Below, in pieces: positions 23,215 to 35,960 of a stretch of DNA of 64,000 nucleotides. The notes beneath the pieces were generated by a model. The model saw nothing but the letters and a program-made list of their open reading frames with translations. It was not told where the DNA came from and ran no database searches. Numbering within the stretch: the stretch's first letter is position 1; each line of letters opens with the position of its first letter. A program made the position numbers and the translations under genes. Origin of the DNA: Mytilus californianus (taxonomy: Eukaryota; Mollusca; Bivalvia; Mytilida; Mytilidae); NCBI RefSeq assembly GCF_021869535.1, contig NW_026262593.1, positions 68,598,322-68,662,321 of the forward strand, in the 5' to 3' direction.

Positions 23215-24180
23215 AACTTACAAAAGACAAAATACATGACCAAGCACGATATGATCGAGTTTTTAGCCCTTGAATCCCCTAATAAAAGGTACCTCCTATA
23301 GAAAGTAAATGGACTGTACAACAAAAGTTTAGTACTGAATAAAGTGCACAGATCCGGGTTAAGGATTATTGATTGACAACATACCGAAAACGGCCAAACT
23401 AACCAAACAAAAAGTACATGACCAAGTATGATATGATCAAATTTTCAGCCCTTGAATCCCTTTATAAAAGGTATATCCTATTTATCATAGAAAGCAAATG
23501 GACAACTGGGCAACAAAAGTTAATTACTGAATAAAGTGCAAAGATCCGGGTTAAGGATTATTACAACATACCGAAAACGGGTGAACGTAACCTAAGAAAA
23601 AATACATGACCAAGCTCGATATTTTCGAGTTTTAAACCTTTGATAATAAAAACAAGTATACCCTATATATCCCAAGAGAGCTAATAAACTGGACAACAAA
23701 AGTCAAGTATTGAACAGAGTGCACTGATCCGGGTTAAGGATTACTGAGCGTCAAAATACCAAAAACGGCCAAACTAACCAAAGAAAAAATACATGAGCAA
23801 GCACGATATGATTAAGTTTTTAGTCCTTGAATCCCTTAATAACAGGTATATCCTATATATCATAAGAAAGCAAATAGATTGGGAAACAAGAATTAAGCAC
23901 TGAATAAAGTGCACAGATCTGAGTTAGGGATTATTGATTGACAACATACCGAAAACGGCCGAACCTAACCTAAGAAAAAATACATGACAAAGCACGATAT
24001 GATCGAGATTTTAGCCCTTGAATCCCCTAATAACAGGTATATCCTCTATATAATAAGAAAGCAATGGACTGGGAAACAAAAGCTAATTACTGAATAAAGT
24101 GCACAGATCCGGGTTAAGGATAATTGATTGACAACAAACCGAAAACTTCAGAACCTAACCTAAGAAAAAATACATGACCA
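23215..24180 (+). repeat. Segmental duplication within satellite, copy 1 (partner 25255-26250)
   Basis: Rare phrases recur in order in both copies: AAGGTACCTCCTAT, AAGTATGATATGATCAAATT, GGACAACTGGGCAAC, GGGTGAACGTAACC, GAGCAAGCACG and AACAAACCGAAAACTTCAG. The offset is 2062-2071 bp (11 monomers). Copy 1 has lost about 9 bp after ACCTCCTATA. The block ending near 24160 is followed by another copy of 22841-23100, at an offset of about 1320 bp. Confidence 0.85.
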
Positions 24181-25254
24181 AGCACAATATGATCGAAATT
24201 TTAGCCCTTGAATCCCATAATAACAGGTATATCCTATATATAATAAGAAAGCAAATGGACTGTGCAACAAAAGTTTAGTACTGAATAAAGTGCACAGATC
24301 CGGGGTAAGGATTATTGATTGACAACATACCGAAAACGGCTGAACGTAAGCTAAGAAAAAGTACATCGAGTTTTGAACCCTTGAATGTTCTTAAAACAGG
24401 TAAACCCTATATATCCTAAGAAAGTTAATATACTGGGCTACCAAAATTAAGTTTTGAACAGAGTGCACTGATCTGGGTTAAGGATTACCGAGCGGCAACA
24501 TACCGAAAACGGCCAAACTAACCAAAGAAAAAGTACATGACCAAGTACGATATGATCGAGTTTTCAGCCCTTGAATCCCCTAATAACAGGTATATCCTAT
24601 TTATCATCAGAAAGCAAATGGACGACTGGGCTACAAAAGTTAAGTACTGAATAAAGTGCAAAGATCCGTGTTAAGGAGTATTGATTGACAACATACCGAA
24701 AACGGCCGAACCTATCCTAAGAAAAAATACATGACCAAGGACGATATTTTCGAGTTTTAAACCTTTGATAATAAAAACAGGTATACCCTATATATCCCAA
24801 GAGAGCTAATAAACTGGACAACAAAAGTTAAGTATTGAACAGAGTGCACTGATCCGGGTTAAGGATTACTGAGCGCCAAAATACCAAAAACGGCCAAACT
24901 TACCAAAGAAAAAATACATGACCAAGCACGATATGATCGAGATTTTAGCCCTTGAATCCCCTAATAACAGGTATATCCTCTATATAATAAGAAAGCAAAT
25001 GGACTGGGCAACAAAAGTTGAGTACTGAATAAAGTGCACAGATCTGGGTTAAGGATTATTGATTGACAACATACCGAAAACGGCCGAACCTAACCTAAGA
25101 AAAAGTACATGACAAAGCACGATATGATCGAGTTTTAAACCCTTGAATCCCTTAAAAACAGGTGTACCCTATATATCCCAAGAAAGCCAATATACTGGGC
25201 AACAAAAGCTAAGTATTGAACAGATCGCATTGATCCGGGTTAAGCACAACTGAG

Positions 25255-26250
25255 CGCCAACATACCGAAAACAGCCAAACTTACAAAAGACAAAATACAT
25301 GACCAAGCACGATATGATCGAGTTTTTAGCCCTTGAATCCCCTAATAAAAGGTACCTCCTATATATCACAAGAAAGTAAATGGACTGTACAACAAACGTT
25401 TAGTACTGAATAAAGTGCACAGATCCGGGTTAAGGATTATTGATTGACAACATACCGAAAACGGCCAAACTAACCAAACAAAAAGTACATGACCAAGTAT
25501 GATATGATCAAATTTTCAGCCCTTGAATCCCTTTATAACAGGTATATCCTATTTATCATAGAAAGCAAATGGACAACTGGGCAACAAAAGTTAATTACTA
25601 AATAAAGTGCAAAGATCCGGGTTAAGGATTATTACAACATACCGAAAACGGGTGAACGTAACCTAAGAAAAAATACATGACCAAGCTCGATATTTTCGAG
25701 TTTTAAACCTTTGATAATAAAAACAGGTATACCCTATATATCCCAAGAGAGCTAATAAATTGGACAACAAAAGTCAAGTATTGAACAGAGTGCACTGATC
25801 CGGGTTAAGGATTACTGAGCGTCAAAATACCAAAAACGGCCAAACTAACCAAAGAAAAAATACATGAGCAAGCACGATATGATTAAGTTTTCAGTCCTTG
25901 AATCCCTTAATAACAGGTATATCCTATATATCATAAGAAAGCAAATAGATTGGGAAACAAGAATTAAGCACTGAATAAAGTGCACAGATCTGAGTTAGGG
26001 ATTATTGATTGACAACATACCGAAAACGGCCGAACCTAACCTAAGAAAAAATACATGACAAAGCACGATATGATCGAGATTTTAGCCCTTGAATCCCCTA
26101 ATAACAGGTATATCCTCTATATAATAAGAAAGCAATGGACTGGGAAACAAAAGCTAATTACTGAATAAAGTGCACAGATCCGGGTTAAGGATAATTGATT
26201 GACAACAAACCGAAAACTTCAGAACCTAACCTAAGAAAAAATACATGACC
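25255..26250 (+). repeat. Segmental duplication within satellite, copy 2 (partner 23215-24180)
   Basis: It is collinear with 23215-24180 over about 1 kb with only scattered differences. It diverges after AACTTCAGAACCTAACC, where the partner continues into AAGCACAATATGATCG. Confidence 0.85.
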
Positions 26251-28499
26251 AAGCACGATATGATGAAGTTTTTAGCCCTTGAATCCCTTAATAACAGGTA
26301 TATCCTATATATCCTAAAAAGGCAAATGCACTGGGCAACAAAAGTTAAGTACTGAATAAAGTGCACAGATCCGGGTTAAGGATTATTGATTGAAAACATA
26401 CCGAAAACGGGCGATTCTAACCTAAGAAAAATACATGACCACGCACGATATGATAGAGTTTCTAGCTCTTTAATCCCCTAATAACAGGTATATCCTATAT
26501 ATCATAAGAAAGCAAATGGACTTGACAACAGTAGTTAAGTACTGAATAAAGTGTAAAGTTAAGGATTATTGATTGACAACATACCGTAAACGGCCGAACC
26601 TAACATAAGAAAAAATACATGACCAAGCACGATATGATCGAGTTTTGAACCTTTGAATCCTCTAAAAACAGGTATATCCTATATATCCAAAGAAATCTAA
26701 TATACTGGGCAACAAAAGTTAAGTATTGAACAGAGTGCACTGATCCGTGTTAAGGATTACTGAGCGCCAACAATACCGAAAGCGGCCAAATTTACCACAA
26801 AAAAAAAAATACAAGACCAAACACGATATGATCGAGTTTTGAACCCTTGAATAATCTAAAAACAGGTATATCCTATATATCTCAAAAAAAGCTAATATAC
26901 TAGGAAACAAAAGTTAAGTATTGAACAGAGTGCACTGATCCAGGTTAAGGATTGCTGAGCGCCAACATACCGACAAGAGCCAAACTTACAAAAGAAAAAA
27001 TACTTGACCAAGCACGATATGATCGAGCTTTTAGCCCTTGAATCCCCTAATGTCAGGTATATCCTATATATCATAAGAAAGCAAATGGACTGGGCAACAA
27101 AAGTTAAGTACTAAAGAAAGTGCACAGATCCGGGTTAAGGATAATTGTTTGACAACATACCGAAAACGGCGGAACCTAATCTAAGTAAAAATACATGACC
27201 AAGCACGATATGATCAAGTTCAGAACCCTTGAATCCTCTAAAAACAGGTATCCTATAAATCCCAAGAAAGCTATTATACTGGGCAACAAAAGTTAAGTAT
27301 TGAATAGAGTGCACTGATCCGGGTTAAAGATTATTAATTGACAACACACCGAAAACGGCCGAACCTAACCTAAGAAAAAATACATGACCAAGCACGATAT
27401 GATCGACTTTTGCCCCCTTGATTCCTCTTAAAACACCCTTATTTTCCCAAGAAAGGTAATATACTTGGCAACAAAAGTTAAGTATTAAATAGAGTGCAAT
27501 GATCCGGATTAAGTATAACTGAGCGCCAAGATACCAAAAAAGGTCGAACTTACCAAAGAAAAAATACATAACCAAGCACAATATGATCATGTTTTTAGCC
27601 CTTGAATCCCCTAATAACAGGTATATCCTATATATCCCAAGAAAGCAAATGGACCGGGCAATAAAAGTTAAGTACTGAATTAAGTGCACAGATCCGGGTT
27701 AAGGGTAATTGATTGACAAAATACCGAAAACAGCCGAACCTTACCTAAGAAAAAATACATGACCAAAAACGATATGACCGAGTTTTGCACCCTTGAATAG
27801 TCTAAAAACAGGTAAACCCTATATATCACAAGACAGCTGATATACAGGGCAGCAAAAGTTAAGTATTGAATAGAGTGCACTGATCCGGGTTAAGGATCAC
27901 TGAGCGCCAACATACCGAAAACGGTCTAACGTACAAAAGAAAAAATACATGACCAAGCACGATATGATCGAATTTTTAGCCCTTGAATCGCCTAATAACA
28001 GGTATAACCTATATATCCGAAGAAAGCAAATGGACTGGGCAACAAAAGTTAAGTACTGAATAAAGTGCACAGATTCGAGTTAAGGATTATTGATTGACAA
28101 CATACCGAAAACGGACGAACCGTACCTAAAAAAAAATACATGACCAAGCACGATATGATCGAATTTCCACCCTTGAATCTTCTAAAAACAGGTATACCCT
28201 CTATATCCCAAGACAGCTAATATACAGGGCTACAAAAGTTAAGTATTAAATAGAGTGCACTGATCCGGGTTAGGGATAACTGACCGCCAACATACCGAAA
28301 ACGGTCGAACTTACCAAAGAAAATATACATGACCAAGCACGATTTGATCGAGTTTTTAACTCTTGAATCCCCTAATAACAGGTATAACCTATATATCCGA
28401 AGAAAGCAAATGGAATTGGCAACAAAAGTTAAGTACTGAATAAAGTGCACAGATCAGGTTTGAGGATTATTGATTGACAACATACCGAAAACGGACGAA

Positions 28500-30560
28500 C
28501 CGTACCTAAAAAAAAATACATGACCAAGCACGATATGATCAAATTTCCACCCTTGAATCTTCTAAAAACAGGTATACCCTCTATATCATAAGACAGCTAA
28601 TATACAGGGCTACAAAAGTTAAGTATTAAATAGAGTGCACTGATCCGGGTTAGGGATAACTGACCGCCAACATACCGAAAACGGTCGAACTTACCAAAGA
28701 AAAAATACATGACCAAGTACGATTTGATCGAGTTTTTAACTCTTGAATCCCCTAATAACAGGTATATCATATATATCCGAAGAAAGCAAATGGACTAGGC
28801 AACAAATGTTAAGTACTAAATAAAGTGCACAGATCCGGGTTAAGGATTATTGATTGACAACATAACGAAAACGGCCGAACCTAACCAAATAAAAAATACA
28901 CGACATAGCACTATATGATCGAGTTTTGCAACCTTGAATCTTCTAAAAACAGGTATACCCTATATATCCCAAGAAATCTCATATACTGGGCAACAAAAGT
29001 CAAGCATTGAATAGAGTGCACTGATCCGGGTAAGGGATTACTGAGCGCCAACATACCGAAAACGTTCGAACTTACCAAAGAAAAAATACATGACCAAGCA
29101 CGATATGATCGAGTTTTTAGCCTTTGAATCACCTAATAACAGGTATATCCTATATATCCGAAGTAAGCAAATGGACTGGACAACAAAAGTTAAGTACTGA
29201 ATAAAGTGCACAGATCCGTGTTAAGGATTATTGATTGACAACATACCGAAAACGGCCGAACCTAACCTAACAAAAAATACATGACCAAGCACGATATGAT
29301 CGAGTTTTGAACCCTTAATACTAAAAAGAGCTATAACCTATATATCCCAAGAAAGCTTATATACTGGACAACAAAAGTTAAGTATTGAACAGAGTGCACT
29401 GATCCGGGTTAAGGATTACTGAGCGCCAACATACCGAAAACGGCAAAAACTTACCAAAGAAAAAATACATGACCAAGCAATATACGATTGAGTTTTTAGC
29501 CCTTGAATCTCGTAATAACAGGTATACCCTATATATCCCAAGATAGCTAATATACTGGACAACAACAGTTAAGTATTAAACAGAGTGCACTGATCTGGGT
29601 TAAGGATTACTAAGCGCCAATATACCGAAAACTGCCAAACTTACCAAAGAAAAAATACATGACCAAGCACGATATGATTGAGTTTTTAGCCCTTGAATCC
29701 CCTAATAACAGGTATATCCTATATATCTCTAGAAAGCAAATGGACTGCGCAACAAAAGTTAAGTACTGAATAAAGTGCACAGATCCGGGTTAAGGATTAT
29801 TGATTGACCACATACCGAAAACTGCCGAACCTAACCTAAGAAAAAATACATGACCAAGCACGATATGATCGAGTTTTGAATCCGTGATACTAAAAACAGG
29901 TAACCCTATATATCCCAAGAAAGCTAATATACTGGACAAAAAAAGTTAAGTATTGAACAGAGTGCACTGATCTGGGGTTAGGATTACTTTACGCCAACAT
30001 ACCGAAAACGGCCAAACTTACCAAAGAAAAATTACATGATCAACAAAAGTTAAGTACTGAATAAAGTGCACAGATCCGGGTAAGGATTATTGATTGACAA
30101 AATACTGAAAACGGCCGAACCTCACCTAAGAAAAAATACATGACCAAGCACGATATAATCGAGTTTTGAACCCGTGATACTAAAAACAGGTATACCCTAC
30201 ATATCCCAAGAAAGCTAATATACTGGACAACAAAAGTTAAGTATTGAACAGAGTGCACTGATCCGGGTTAAGGATTACTGAGCGTTAACATACCGAAAAC
30301 GGCAAAACTTACCAAAGAAAAAATACATGACCAAACACGATATGATCGAGTTTTTAGCCTTTGAATCTCCTAATAACAGGTATACCCTATATATCCCAAG
30401 AAAGCTGATATACAGGGCAGCAAATGTTAAGTATTGAATAGAGTGCACTGATCCGGGTTAAGGATCACTGAGCGCCAACATACCGAAAACGGTCGAACGT
30501 ACAAAAGAAAAAATACATGACCAAGCACGATATGATCGAGTTTTTAGCCCTTGAATCCCT
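28500..30560 (+). repeat. Segmental duplication, copy 1 (partner 33440-35460)
   Basis: Two kilobases are collinear with the partner at an offset of 4921-4923 bp (26 monomers). Shared marks are TAAAAAGAGCTATAACC at 29321 and 34244, the deletion junction ACATGATCAACAAAAG at 30034 and 34955, and the phrase AAAATACTGAAAACGG. Differences are few, which suggests recent duplication. Confidence 0.88.
30040..30041 (+). repeat. Internal-deletion junction (copy 2 of 3)
   Basis: ACATGAT is joined to CAACAAAAGTTAAG, as at 8294, 21,746 bp (about 115 monomers) upstream. The flanking AACCCGTGATACT and CCCTACATATCCC variants are shared, so the junction descends from one event. Confidence 0.88.
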
Positions 30561-33439
30561 TAATAACAGGTATATAATCTCTATATATATCCTAAGAAAG
30601 CAAATGGAATGGACAGTAGAAGTTATCTACTAAATAAAGTGCACAGATCCCGGATAAGGATTATTGATTGACAACATACCGAAAACGGACGAACCGTACC
30701 TAAAAAAAAATACATGACTAAGCACGATATGATCGAATTTCCACCCTTGAATCTTCTAAAAAAGGTATACCCTCTATATCCCAAGACAGCTAATATACAG
30801 GGCTACAAAAGTTAAGTATTGAATAGACTGCACTGATCCGGGTTAGGGATAACTGACCGCCAACATACCGAAAACGGTCGAACTTACCAAAGAAAAAATA
30901 CATGACCAAGCACGATTTGATCGAGTTTTTAACCCTTGAATCCCCTAATAATAGGTATATCCTATATATCCAATGAAAACAAATGGACTAGGCAACAAAA
31001 GTTAAGTACTAAATAAAGTGCACAGATTCGGGTTAAGGATTATTGATTGACAACATACCGAAAACGGCCGAACCTAACCTAATAAAAAATACATGACATA
31101 GCACTATATGATCGAGTTTTGCACCCTTGAAACTTCTAAAAACAGGTATACCCTATATATCCCAAGAAAGCAATTATATTAGCAACAAAAGTTATGCATT
31201 GAATAGAGTGCACTGATCCGGGTTAAGGATTACTGAGCGCCAACATATCGAAAACGGTCGAACTTACCAAAGAAAAAAATACATGACCAAGCACGATATG
31301 ATCTAGTTTTTAATCCTTGAACCCCTAATAACAGGTATATCCTATATATCCTAAGTAAGCAAATGGACTATACAACAAAAGTTAAGTACTGCATAAAGTT
31401 TACAGATCCGGGTTAAGGGCAATTGATTAACAACATACTTAAAAAACGGCCGAACCTGACCTAAGAAAAAATACATGACCAAACACGATTTGATTGAGTT
31501 TTGCAACCTTGATTCTTCTAAAAACAGGTCGAACTTACGAAAGAAAAAATGCATGACCGGACACGATATGATCGAGTTTTTATCCCTTGAATAGCCTAAT
31601 AACAGGTATATCCTATATATCTTAAGAAAGCAAATGAACTGTGCAACAAAAGTTAAGTACTGAATAAAGTGCACAGATCCGGGTTAAATTTATTGATTGA
31701 CAACATACCGAAAACGGCCGAACCTAACCTCAGAAAAAATACGTGACTAAGCACGATATGATCAAGTTTTGAATCCTTGATAATAAAAACAGGTATACGC
31801 CATATATCCCAAGATAGCTAATATACTGGACAACAAAAGTTAAGTATTGAACAGAGTGCACTGATCTGGGTTAAGGATTACTAAGCGCCAACATACCGAA
31901 AACTGCCAAACTTACCAAAGAAAAAGTACATGACCAAGCACGATATGATTGAGTTTTTAGCACTTGAATCACCTAAAACAGGTATATCCTATAAATCCCT
32001 AGAAAGAAAATGGACTGCGCAACAACAGTTAAGTACTGAATAAAGTGCACAGATCCGGGTTAAGGATTATTGACTGACAACATACCGAAAACGGCCAAAC
32101 CTAACCTAAGAAAAAATACATGACTAAGCACGATATGATCAAGTTTTGAACCCTTGATAATAAAAACAGGTATATCCTATATATCCATAGATAGCAAATA
32201 CACTGGAAAACAAAAGTTAAGTATTGAAGAGAGTGCACTGATCCGAGTTAAAGATTACTGAGCGCCAACCTACCGAAAACGGCCAAACGTACCAAAGAAA
32301 AAGTTCATGACCAAGCACGATATGATTGAGTTTTTAGCCAATGAATCACCTAAAAACAGGTATATCCTATATATCATAAGAAAGCAAATGGACATCGCAA
32401 CAAAAGTTAAGTACTGAATAAAGTGCACAGATCCGGGTGAAGGATAATTGATTGACAACATAGCGAAATCGGCGGAACCTAACCTAAGAAAAAAACATGA
32501 CCAAGCAATATATGATCAAGTTTTCAAAACTTGATACTAAAAACAGGTATACCCTATAAATCCCAAGAAAGCTAATATACTGGACACCAAAAGTTAAGTA
32601 TTGAACAGAGTGCACTGGTCCGGGTTAAGGATTACTGAGCGCCAGCATACCGAAAACGGCCAAACTTACCAAAGAAAAAATACATGACCAAGCACAATAT
32701 GATTGAGTTTTTAGCCCTTGAATCACCTAATAACAGGTATATCCTATATATCCTAAGAAAGCAAATGGACTGGGCAACAAAAGTTAAGTACTGAATAAAG
32801 TGCACAGATCCGGGCTAAGGATTATTGAGCGCAAACATACCGAAAACGGCCAATCTTACCAAAGAAAAAGTACATGACCAAGCACGATATGATTGAGTTT
32901 TTAGCCGTTGAATCATCTAATAACAGGTATATCCTATATATCCTAAGAAAGCAAATAGACAGGGCAACAAAAGTTAAGTACTGAATAAAGTGCACAGATC
33001 CGGGCTAAGGATTATTGATGGACAACATACCGAAAACGGCCGAACCTAACCTAAGAAAAAATACATGACCATGCAAGATTTGATCGAGTTTTGAAACCTT
33101 GATACTAAAAACAGGTATATCCTATATATCCCAAGAAATCTAATATACTGGAAAACAAAAGTTAAGTATTGAACATAGTGCACTGTCCCGAGTTAAGAAT
33201 TACTGTGCACAAACATACCGAAAACGGTCAAACTTACCAAAGAAAAAGTACATGACCAAGCACGATATGATTGAGTTTTTAGCCCTTGAATCACCTAATA
33301 ACAGGTATATCCTATATATCATAAGAAGGCAAATGAACTGCGCAACAAAAGTTAAGTACTAAATAAAGTGCACAGATCCGGGTGAAGGATGATTGATTGA
33401 CAACATAGCGAAATCGGCGGAACCTAACCTAAGAAAAAA

Positions 33440-35460
33440 TACATGACCAAGCACGATATGATCGAATTTTTACCCTTGAATCTTCTAAAAACAGGTATAC
33501 CCTCTATATCCCAAGACAGCTAATATACAGGGCTACAAAAGTTAAGTATTAAATAAAGTGCACTGATCCGGGTTAGGGATAACTGACCGCCAACATACCG
33601 AAAACGGTCGAACTTACCAAAGAAAAAATACATGACCAAGCACGATTTGATCGAGTTTTTAACTCTTGAATCCCCTAATAACAGGTATATCATATATATC
33701 CGAAGAAAGCAAATGGACTAGGCAACAAAATTTAAGTACTAAATAAAGTGCACAGATCCGGGTTAAGGATTATTGATTGACAACATAACGAAAACGGCCG
33801 AACCTAACCAAATAAAAAATACACGACATAGCACTATATGATCGAGTTTTGCACCCTTGAATCTTCTAAAAACAGGTATACCCTATATATCCCAAGAAAT
33901 CTAATATACTGGGCAACAAAAGTTAAGCATTGAATAGAGTGCACTGATCCGGGTAAGGGATTACTGAGCGCCAACATACCGAAAACCTTCGAACTTACCA
34001 AAGAAAAAATACATGACCAATCACGATATGATCGAGTTTTTAGCCTTTGAATCACCTAATAACAGGTATATCCTATATATCCGAAGTAAGCAAATGGACT
34101 GGACGACAAAAGTTAAGTACTGAATAAAGTGCACAGATCCGGGTTAAGGATTATTGATTGACAACATACCGAAAACCGCCGAACCTAACCTAACAAAAAA
34201 TGCATGACCAAGCACGATATGATCGAGTTTTGAACCCTTAATACTAAAAAGAGCTATAACCTATATATCCGAAAAAGCTAATATACTGGACAACAAAAGT
34301 TAAGTATTGAACAGAGTGCACTGATCCGGGTTAAGGATTACTGAGCGCCAACATACCGAAAACGGCCAAACTTACCAAAGAAAAAATACATGACCAAGCA
34401 ATATACGATTGAGTTTTTAGCCCTTGAATCACGTAATAACAGGTATACCCTATATATCCCAAGATAGCTAATATACTGGACAACAAAAGTTAAGTATTGA
34501 ACAGAGTGCACTGATCTGGGTTAAGGATAACGAAGCGCCAACATACCGAAAACTGCCAAACTTACCAAAGAAAAAATACATGACCAAGCACGATATGATT
34601 GAGTTTTTAGCCCTTGAATCCCCTAATAACAGGTATATCCTATATATAACTAGAAAGCAAATGGACTGCGCAACAAAAGTTAAGTACTGAATAAAGTGCA
34701 CAGATCCGGGTTAAGGATTATTGATTGACCACATACCGAAAACGGCCGAACCTAACCTAAGAAAAAATACATGACCAAGGACGATATGATCGAGTTTTGA
34801 ACCCGTGATACTAAAAACAGGTAACCCTATATATCCCAAGAAAGCTAATATACTGGACAACAAAAGTTAAGTATTGAACAGAGTGCACTGATCTGGGTTA
34901 AGGATTACTTTACGCCAACATACCGAAAACGGCCAAACTTACCAAAGAAAAATTACATGATCAACAAAAGTTAAGTACTGAATAAAGTGCACAGATCCGG
35001 GTAAGGATTATTGATTGACAAAATACTGAAAACGGCCGAACCTCACCTAATAAAAAATACATGACCAAGCACGATATAATCGAGTTTTGAACCCGTGATA
35101 CTAAAAACAGGTATACCCTACATATCCCAAGAAAGCTAATATACTGGACAACAAAAGTTAAGTATTGAACAGAGTGCACTGATCCAGGTTAAGGATTACT
35201 GAGCGTTAAAATACCGAAAACGGCAAAACTTACCAAAGAAAAAATACATGACCAAACACGATATGATCGAGTTTTTAGCCTTTGAATCTCCTAATAACAG
35301 GTATACCCTATATATCCCAAGAAAGCTGATATACAGGGCAGCAAAAGTTAAGTATTGAATAGAGTGCACTGATTCGGGTTAAGGATCACTGAGCGCCAAC
35401 ATACCGAAAACGGTCGAACGTACAAAAGAAAAAATACATGACCAAGCACGATATGATCGA
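33440..35460 (+). repeat. Segmental duplication, copy 2 (partner 28500-30560)
   Basis: It matches copy 1 over its full length with scattered substitutions and small indels (for example TATCCGAAAAAGC in place of TATCCCAAGAAAGC). After about 35450 it leaves the partner. Confidence 0.88.
34961..34962 (+). repeat. Internal-deletion junction (copy 3 of 3)
   Basis: This is the same junction, lying in the 33440-35460 duplicate of 28500-30560, which explains its presence here. Confidence 0.88.
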
Positions 35461-35880
35461 GTTTTCAAACCCTTGAGTCCCCTAATAAAGGTATATCCTA
35501 TGTATCCTAAGAAAGCAAATGGACTGGGCAAGAAAAGTTAAGTACTGAATAAAGTGCACAGATCCCGGTTAAGGATTATTGATTGACAACATACCGAAAA
35601 CGGACGAACCGTACCTAATAAAAAATACATGACATAGCACTATATGATCGAGTTTTGCACCTTTGAATCTTCTAAAAACAGGTATACCCTATATATCTTA
35701 AGAAAGCAATTATATTAGCAACAAAAGTTATGCATTGAATAGAGTGCACTGATCCGGGTTAAGGATTACTGAGCGCCAACCTACCGAAAACGGCCAAACT
35801 TACCAAAGAAAAAATACATGACCAAGCACGATATGATTGAGTTTTTAGCCGTTGAATCATCTAATAACAGGTATATCCTA

Positions 35881-35960
35881 TATATCCTAAGAAAGCAAAT
35901 GATTATTGATTGACAACATATATATCCTAAGAAAGCAAAGGATTATTGATTGACAACATA
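35881..35960 (+). repeat. 40-bp tandem duplication at a truncated monomer
   Basis: TATATCCTAAGAAAGCAAA jumps straight to GATTATTGATTGACAACATA. This 40-bp hybrid then repeats once more with a single mismatch (T to G). It shows a deletion of most of a monomer half followed by a local tandem copy. Confidence 0.88.

Larger units (their letters stand above)
18200..26250 (+). repeat. Satellite block 4b: irregular multi-monomer duplications
   Basis: Distinct variants recur out of step. GAGATTTTAGCCCTTGAATC recurs near 18.48, 19.25, 19.82, 20.37, 21.32 and 21.87 kb. GATATTTTCGAGTTTTAAACC recurs near 18.66, 19.43, 19.99, 21.51, 23.62, 24.75 and 25.69 kb. Intervals are about 3, 4, 5, 6, 8 and 11 monomers, so the units were copied repeatedly with different lengths. 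An abnormal junction lies at about 22281, where an A monomer jumps to a B monomer through CATACATTCC. No non-satellite DNA is seen. Confidence 0.88.

Noticed and set aside
27324-27689. Longest open frame in the window (121 codons, minus)
   Set aside because: It consists of satellite monomers only; neighbouring copies carry stops and frameshifts, so no sign of selection.
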